Origin: Nonomuraea maritima
GTDB lineage: Bacteria; Actinomycetota; Actinomycetes; Streptosporangiales; Streptosporangiaceae
Direction of reading: 5' to 3'
Assembly: GCF_900100395.1 (NCBI RefSeq)
Contig: NZ_FNFB01000029.1
Coordinates: forward strand, 1 to 64,000
Length of the DNA: 64,000 nucleotides
The notes under the pieces are model-generated. The model ran no database searches. It was given only the letters and a program-made list of their open reading frames with translations, and was not told the DNA's origin. Positions 62,768-64,000 of this stretch are shown in pieces. The position numbers and the translations under genes are program-made. Within the stretch, counting starts at the first letter, position 1. Every line of letters starts with the position of its first letter.

Positions 62768-62796
62768 CTGAACTAGGTAACTATCCATAGGTTCAG
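62768..62796. promoter_or_regulatory. Palindrome between marR and the NmrA-like gene
   Basis: CTGAAC and GTTCAG arms are separated by 17 bp that itself holds TAGGTAACTATCCATA. The position between divergent starts suits a MarR operator. Confidence 0.5.
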
Positions 62797-62817
62797 TAAA
62801 TCCTGCGGGAGGAAGAC

Positions 62818-63720
62818 ATGCGCAGGCCGCTGATTCTCGTCACCGGAGCGACCGGCAACCAGGGCGGTGCCGTCGTGGACGCGCTGCTCGACGACCCCGA
62901 CAGGTGGCGGGTACGGGCGCTGACCCGAGACCCGTCGAGCACCCCGGCCAAGGCACTGGCGGCACGGGGCGCCGAGGTCGTCGCCGGGGACATGGCCGAC
63001 GAGGAGGCGCTGAAGCGGGCGATGAAGGGCGCCCACGGCGTCTTCGGGGTGCAGAACTCCAGGACCGCCGGGCTCAAGGGCGAGGTCAGGCAGGGCGTCA
63101 CGCTCATCGAAGCAGCCAGGACCTCCGGCGTCGAGCACGTCGTCTACGCCTCAGTGGGCGGGGCAGAACGGGTGCGCGGCATCCCGCACTTCGACACCAA
63201 ATGGGAGATCGAACAGCACCTGCGGGCCACCGGGCTGCCCGCCACCGTGCTGCGGCCCACCACATTCATGGAGGTGTTCACGATGCGCGGGTCCTCACTC
63301 GGGCTCGGCATGATGGCCGCCGCGCTCGGGCCGCGCAGACCTCTGCAGATGATCGCCGTACGCGACATCGGCGTCTTCGCCGGACTCGCCTTCGCCGACC
63401 CGGACACCTACACCGGCCAGGCACTGGAACTGGCCGGGGACCAGCTCACCGTGCCTCAGATCGCCGCCACGCTGAAAGCCACGGGCAGGCCGGGACGGTA
63501 CGCCCGTGTCCCCCGGCTGCTGCTCCGGGCCATGGGCAAGGAGGCACGGATGCTCTTCTGGTTCGCGGAGTCCGGCTACGACGCCGACATCCCCGCCCTA
63601 CGCGAGCGACACCCGGGCCTGCTCACCCTCAAGTCCTGGCTCACCCGAACCTTGCATGATCACGGCCGACGTCCTCCTCAGCCGCCGCGACACGGCGGGA
63701 AGGGTCAGTCGGTGGCGTAG
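62818..63720 (+). CDS. NmrA-like NAD(P)-binding protein
   Basis: A 300-aa atypical SDR with the NADP loop VTGATGNQGGAVVDAL and VQNSRTAG, ASVGGAERVRGIPHF. Members act as redox sensors or quinone/NADPH reductases. The start has GGGAGGAAG upstream. Its end overlaps the convergent GNAT gene by 16 bp. Confidence 0.87.
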   Translation: MRRPLILVTGATGNQGGAVVDALLDDPDRWRVRALTRDPSSTPAKALAARGAEVVAGDMADEEALKRAMKGAHGVFGVQNSRTAGLKGEVRQGVTLIEAARTSGVEHVVYASVGGAERVRGIPHFDTKWEIEQHLRATGLPATVLRPTTFMEVFTMRGSSLGLGMMAAALGPRRPLQMIAVRDIGVFAGLAFADPDTYTGQALELAGDQLTVPQIAATLKATGRPGRYARVPRLLLRAMGKEARMLFWFAESGYDADIPALRERHPGLLTLKSWLTRTLHDHGRRPPQPPRHGGKGQSVA

Positions 63721-64000
63721 CGGGTGTGGCGTTCCACTGCGTAGCGGGTGCCTTGCGGGCCAAGTTTGCCGTGTTCGATCCCTTCGAGGCGGAACCCGGC
63801 CCTCGTGGCCACGCGGCACGAGGCGGTGTTGTCGGTACGGTGGCCGAGCTCAAGCCGGCCGAGCCCGCGCTCGTCGAACGCCCATCGCGCCAGCCGCCGG
63901 GTGGCCGCCACGGCGACCCCCCGCCCGCGGGCCGCGGGCACCACCCAGTAGGACACCCATCCGCTGCCACGACCGTCGATCCTGGTCACGGCGACGTTGC
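63705..64000 (-). CDS. GNAT-family acetyltransferase, N-terminus cut by the window
   Basis: The visible 98 residues include the acetyl-CoA loop PAARGRGVAVAATRRL and the C-terminal NTASCRVATRAGFRLEG signature of RimJ/RimL-type N-acetyltransferases. The frame is open at the window end; the real start lies beyond it. Confidence 0.82.
   Translation of the reverse strand, partial: NVAVTRIDGRGSGWVSYWVVPAARGRGVAVAATRRLARWAFDERGLGRLELGHRTDNTASCRVATRAGFRLEGIEHGKLGPQGTRYAVERHTRYATD

Noticed and set aside
1..64000. CRISPR array
   Set aside because: No set of regularly spaced 25-40 bp repeats was seen. The longest tandem repeat is the 15-bp unit at 34.9 kb.

Overview
This is high-GC actinomycete DNA: near-saturated G/C at third codon positions, many GTG and TTG starts, four-base ATGA/GTGA gene overlaps, and an order of core genes (yajQ, htpX, a partial nuo set, korAB) that I know from Streptomyces and relatives. 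Gene content and style suggest the Streptosporangiaceae (Nonomuraea-like), but the genus is inference.

Region 1 (1-14.35 kb) is an integrated mobile element of the pSAM2/AICE type (actinomycete integrative and conjugative element). From right to left it has a tyrosine integrase beside a tRNA-Tyr gene, Xis, a RepSA-like rolling-circle initiator, a TraB/FtsK-like DNA translocase, small accessory genes, a Pra-like activator and a KorSA-like GntR repressor with three matching 16-bp operators. Its left part carries an XRE-TPR regulator, a Nudix hydrolase and an AT-richer two-gene cassette encoding a reverse transcriptase and a two-TM SLATT-type protein, which looks like a phage-defence module. A complete IS481-like insertion sequence lies at the window edge. 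No second copy of the tRNA 3' end was found, so the left att site is probably outside the window.

Region 2 (14.4-32.1 kb) is core chromosome: tRNA-Tyr, yajQ, a Nudix gene, htpX, a complex I operon (nuoA-B-C-H-I-J-K-L-M-N, without D, E, F or G), a lipoprotein polysaccharide deacetylase, and korAB for 2-oxoacid:ferredoxin oxidoreductase. korA is preceded by a 29-aa HVDL-type leader peptide. A complex I lacking its NADH-input module next to KorAB suggests ferredoxin-driven respiration. The nuoH-nuoI gap holds a phased array of DnaA-box-like sites and a perfect palindrome at the nuoI start codon. NuoI, NuoJ and NuoK have long low-complexity tails.

Region 3 (32.1-59.6 kb) is a large Wzx/Wzy-type exopolysaccharide or capsule locus. 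It contains the initiating polyprenyl sugar-phosphate transferase, dTDP-rhamnose genes rfbA-B-D-C, a second RmlC-like epimerase, four glycosyltransferases, two sugar C-methyltransferase-like proteins, an RfbF-like nucleotidyltransferase, a PIG-L deacetylase, two Fe/2-oxoglutarate oxygenases, an acyltransferase, a GNAT/FemAB-like protein, a GSA-type aminotransferase, two epimerases, Wzz, Wzy, Wzx, a secreted beta-helix protein, and a duplicated Cys-rich protein of unknown role.

Region 4 (59.8-64.0 kb) holds small regulatory units: EamA/GntR with palindromic operators, divergent MarR/NmrA genes, two hypotheticals and a GNAT gene cut by the window end.
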